Positions 61,985 through 64,000 of a stretch of DNA of 64,000 nucleotides are shown piece by piece (within the stretch, counting starts at the first letter, position 1; each line of letters begins with the position of its first letter). Below the pieces are notes generated by a model. It was not told where the DNA came from. It saw only the letters and a list, made by a program, of their open reading frames with translations, and did no database searches. Position numbers and translations under genes: made by a program. The DNA comes from Mycobacterium sp. E1747 (GTDB lineage: Bacteria; Actinomycetota; Actinomycetes; Mycobacteriales; Mycobacteriaceae): assembly GCF_001667775.1 (NCBI RefSeq), contig NZ_LZJI01000228.1, forward strand, positions 1 through 64,000, given 5' to 3'.

Positions 61985-63148
61985 TCAGTCGACGCGCCGA
62001 AGCGTGTCCGGGGTGAGATCTTTCAGTGTCGGATAGCCGTCGACGGCCATGATCAGGTCCGCTTCGGCCAGCAGCGAACGCAGGACGTGCACGACGCCGT
62101 CGACGCCGCCCAGTGCCAGACCGTAGGCGTACGGACGGCCGACGCCCACCGCGGTCGCGCCCAGCGCCAGCGCCTTGACGATGTCGGCACCGTTGCGGAT
62201 TCCCGAATCGAACAGCACTGGCAGCCCGTCGGCCGCCTCAATCACCCCCGGCAAGCAGTCCAGCGCGGGCAGACCGCCGTTGGCCTGACGTCCGCCGTGC
62301 GTCGAGCAGTAGATGCCGTCGACGCCACCGTCCTTGGCGCGCCGGGCGTCGTCGGGATGGCAGATGCCCTTGATGACGAGCGGCAACTTGGTCAGCGATC
62401 GCAGCCAGGGAAGGTCGTCCCACGTCAACGGATTGCCGAACGTCGTGATCCACTGCAGCACAGTCGCTTGCGGGTCCTCCTCGGGCGGGCGTGCCAGCCC
62501 GGCGCGGAAGACCGGGTCGCTGGTGTAGTTGGCCAGGCAGTGCCCGCGCAGTTGCGGAAAGTTCGCCGTGCTGAGGTCGCGCGGACGCCAGCCGGGAATC
62601 CAGGTGTCCAGCGTGACGATGATGGCCTTGTAGCCGGCGGCCTCGGCCCGCTGCACCAGGCTGGCGGCGAGGTCGCGATTCTTCGGCGTGTACAGCTGAA
62701 AAAAGCCGGGGGTGTCGCCGAACTCGGCGGCGACCTCTTCCATCGGGTCGGCGGTCAGGGTGGAGACGACCATCGGGACACGGGTTGCCGCGGCGGCGCG
62801 CGCGGTGGCCACGTCGCCGTGGCCGTCTTGAGCACAGATGCCGATGACGCCGATCGGGGCCATGAACACCGGCGACGGCAGCGTCAGGCCGAACAGCTCG
62901 ACCGACAGGTCACGCTCGGCGGCGCCGACGAACATCCTGGGCATCAGGCCCCAGCGGTCGAACGCCTCGCGATTGGCGCGTTGGGTGCGCTCGTCGCCGG
63001 CGCCGCCGGTGACGTAGGACCACACCGACGGCGACATCGCCCGCTCGGCCCGGGCCTCCAGCTCCGTGAACGCCATCGGCAGCGCGGGCGCGACCCCGCC
63101 CAGACCCTTGAAGTAGATCTCGTTCTGGTAATCGCCGAAATGCGCCAT
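61985..63148 (-). CDS. FMN-dependent lactate 2-monooxygenase-like alpha-hydroxyacid oxidase
   Basis: ATG 63148 ([20 protein letters not shown]) gives 387 residues with strong similarity in pattern to M. smegmatis lactate 2-monooxygenase. Seen are [55 protein letters not shown] and [18 protein letters not shown]. Active-site His and Arg lie in [18 protein letters not shown], and [20 protein letters not shown] binds FMN phosphate. It would oxidise lactate or a related hydroxyacid. The longer frame to 63187 lacks support. It is a 34-base neighbour of xerC. Confidence 0.88.
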   Translation of the reverse strand: MAHFGDYQNEIYFKGLGGVAPALPMAFTELEARAERAMSPSVWSYVTGGAGDERTQRANREAFDRWGLMPRMFVGAAERDLSVELFGLTLPSPVFMAPIGVIGICAQDGHGDVATARAAAATRVPMVVSTLTADPMEEVAAEFGDTPGFFQLYTPKNRDLAASLVQRAEAAGYKAIIVTLDTWIPGWRPRDLSTANFPQLRGHCLANYTSDPVFRAGLARPPEEDPQATVLQWITTFGNPLTWDDLPWLRSLTKLPLVIKGICHPDDARRAKDGGVDGIYCSTHGGRQANGGLPALDCLPGVIEAADGLPVLFDSGIRNGADIVKALALGATAVGVGRPYAYGLALGGVDGVVHVLRSLLAEADLIMAVDGYPTLKDLTPDTLRRVD

Positions 63149-63190
63149 GGAAGTAGAGGATGCCAGCCGGGGATCGGACCGACGCACCCG

Positions 63191-64000
63191 CTAGGAGCCC
63201 CCGGCCTCGGCCTCAGCCAGTTCCTTCTTCCACTGCCGGAAGGTCTCTTCGGTGCGGCCGCGCCGCCAGTATCCCGAGATGGACGACGCCCACTTCGCGT
63301 CGACGCCGCGCTCTTTGCGGATGTAGGGCCGCAGATTGTGCATCACGCTTTGCGCCTCGCCGTGGATGAACACGTGCACCTGTCCGGGCAGCCACGGCGT
63401 GGTGGTGACCGCCTCGATCAGCGGGGCGTGGTCGCCGGCGCGGTCCTCGGGGACCAGGTCGGCCCGGCCGCCGCGATAGACCCAATGCACCTCGACGCCG
63501 TCCGGCGCGGTCAACGGGATCTCGTCTTCCTGGCCCGCCACTTCGATGAACGCCTTGCCAACGGCGCTGGGCGGCAATGCTTCCAGCGCGGCGGCGATGG
63601 CCGGCAGCGCGGACTCGTCGCCGGCCAGCAGGTGCCAGTCGGCGGCCGGGTCGGGCGTGTAGGCGCCGCCGGGGCCCATCAAGAAGATCCGCTGGCCCGG
63701 CTGCGCCGCCGCTGCCCATTGGCCCGCGATCCCGTGCTCGCCGTGCGTGACGATGTTCAGCGTGATCCGACCGGCGGCGCTGTCGACGTGGCGCACGGTC
63801 ATGGTGCGGACCGACGGTCGCTTCTCGGGGGGCAGGCCGGCGAAGCTGTCGAGGGTCAACGGCTGGGGCAAATCCGCGACGTCGATGTCGTCGGCGACGA
63901 ACGCCAGCTTGACGTAGGCGTCGGTGAATTTGCTGGGCACGAAGGCGTCGAAGTCCTTGCTGCCCAGCACCACCGCGACCATGTGCGGTGTGAGCTCCTT
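63191..64000 (-). CDS. viuB: Siderophore-interacting FAD/NAD(P)H protein (ViuB-like), 5' end outside window
   Basis: The frame runs off the right edge: upstream of the internal Met at 63982 it continues KELTPH, so the N-terminus is missing. The visible 269 residues include RPSVRTMTVRHVDSAAGRIT (FAD-binding R-x-Y-T-like block) and LMGPGGAYTPDPAADWHLLA. GDESALPAIAAALEALPPSA and VHVFIHGEAQSVMHNLRPYI complete the NAD(P)H part, a SIP/ViuB ferric-siderophore reductase arrangement. It corresponds to Rv2895c. It should release iron from imported siderophores. Confidence 0.9.
   Translation of the reverse strand, partial: KELTPHMVAVVLGSKDFDAFVPSKFTDAYVKLAFVADDIDVADLPQPLTLDSFAGLPPEKRPSVRTMTVRHVDSAAGRITLNIVTHGEHGIAGQWAAAAQPGQRIFLMGPGGAYTPDPAADWHLLAGDESALPAIAAALEALPPSAVGKAFIEVAGQEDEIPLTAPDGVEVHWVYRGGRADLVPEDRAGDHAPLIEAVTTTPWLPGQVHVFIHGEAQSVMHNLRPYIRKERGVDAKWASSISGYWRRGRTEETFRQWKKELAEAEAGGS

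Overview
The window is a GC-rich mycobacterial chromosome segment. Its gene order follows, with gaps and insertions, the M. tuberculosis stretch from about Rv2843 to Rv2895c (comparison from memory). Mycothione reductase, EfpA, NicT, Rip1, a Mpt63-like secreted antigen and two PPE proteins all point to Mycobacterium. The presence of a large hydrogenase locus and the absence of several tubercle-complex genes at their usual places suggest a non-tuberculous, probably slow-growing species, for example of the M. avium group. Species cannot be fixed from sequence reading alone.

Layout. 1-5.4 kb: end of an Rv2843-like gene, a ferritin-like DUF4439 gene, proS, efpA and cysG. 5.5-9.4 kb: a tightly overlapping corrinoid operon (a fused chelatase, cobO, cobB) preceded by GNAT and mqo genes, all on the minus strand. 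11.4-15.7 kb: a hydrolase, mtr, and a Fur-family regulator divergent from the nickel/cobalt permease nicT, with a Nur-box-like element over the nicT -35 site. 15.7-31.6 kb: a plus-strand block of about 18 genes for an actinobacterial-type (group 1h, Hhy) [NiFe]-hydrogenase. It holds hypAB, the small and large subunits, a NifU-like protein with a four-cysteine module, DUF5947, DUF6084, a 441-aa unknown, a 39-aa membrane protein, a maturation protease, hypC, hypF, a SIS-HypC-like fusion, a GmhA-like SIS protein, hypE, a second hypC, hypD and a DUF6390 protein. The expected job is oxidation of trace atmospheric H2, with nickel supplied by NicT. hypB carries an apparent one-base deletion.

31.6-37.5 kb: a phosphodiesterase, then a duplicated two-gene module (small membrane-anchored protein plus orphan PPE), a glutamine amidotransferase and a degenerate alpha/beta hydrolase. 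37.6-51.3 kb: minus-strand housekeeping genes (cobQ, mapB, a DUF1707 gene, a PBP lipoprotein, a GNAT, ispG, rip1, dxr, rlmN, cdsA, frr, pyrH) with one small plus-strand gene. Four spacers in the minus-strand blocks, at 5.4, 40.7, 42.7 and 47.7 kb, carry short tandem repeats that touch or lie next to stop codons. At least two of these are related in sequence.

51.3-57.1 kb: an accessory and stress-related interval with CsbD, a GlnR/OmpR-type regulator, an acyltransferase, a Mpt63-like protein, a 58-aa protein, an SDR, DUF2795, ChaB and a MarR regulator whose start overlaps a perfect palindrome. 57.1-64 kb: amidase, tsf, rpsB, an M23 peptidase, xerC, a lactate 2-monooxygenase-like enzyme and a ViuB-type siderophore-interacting protein cut by the window edge. 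No rRNA, tRNA, CRISPR array or transposase was seen.
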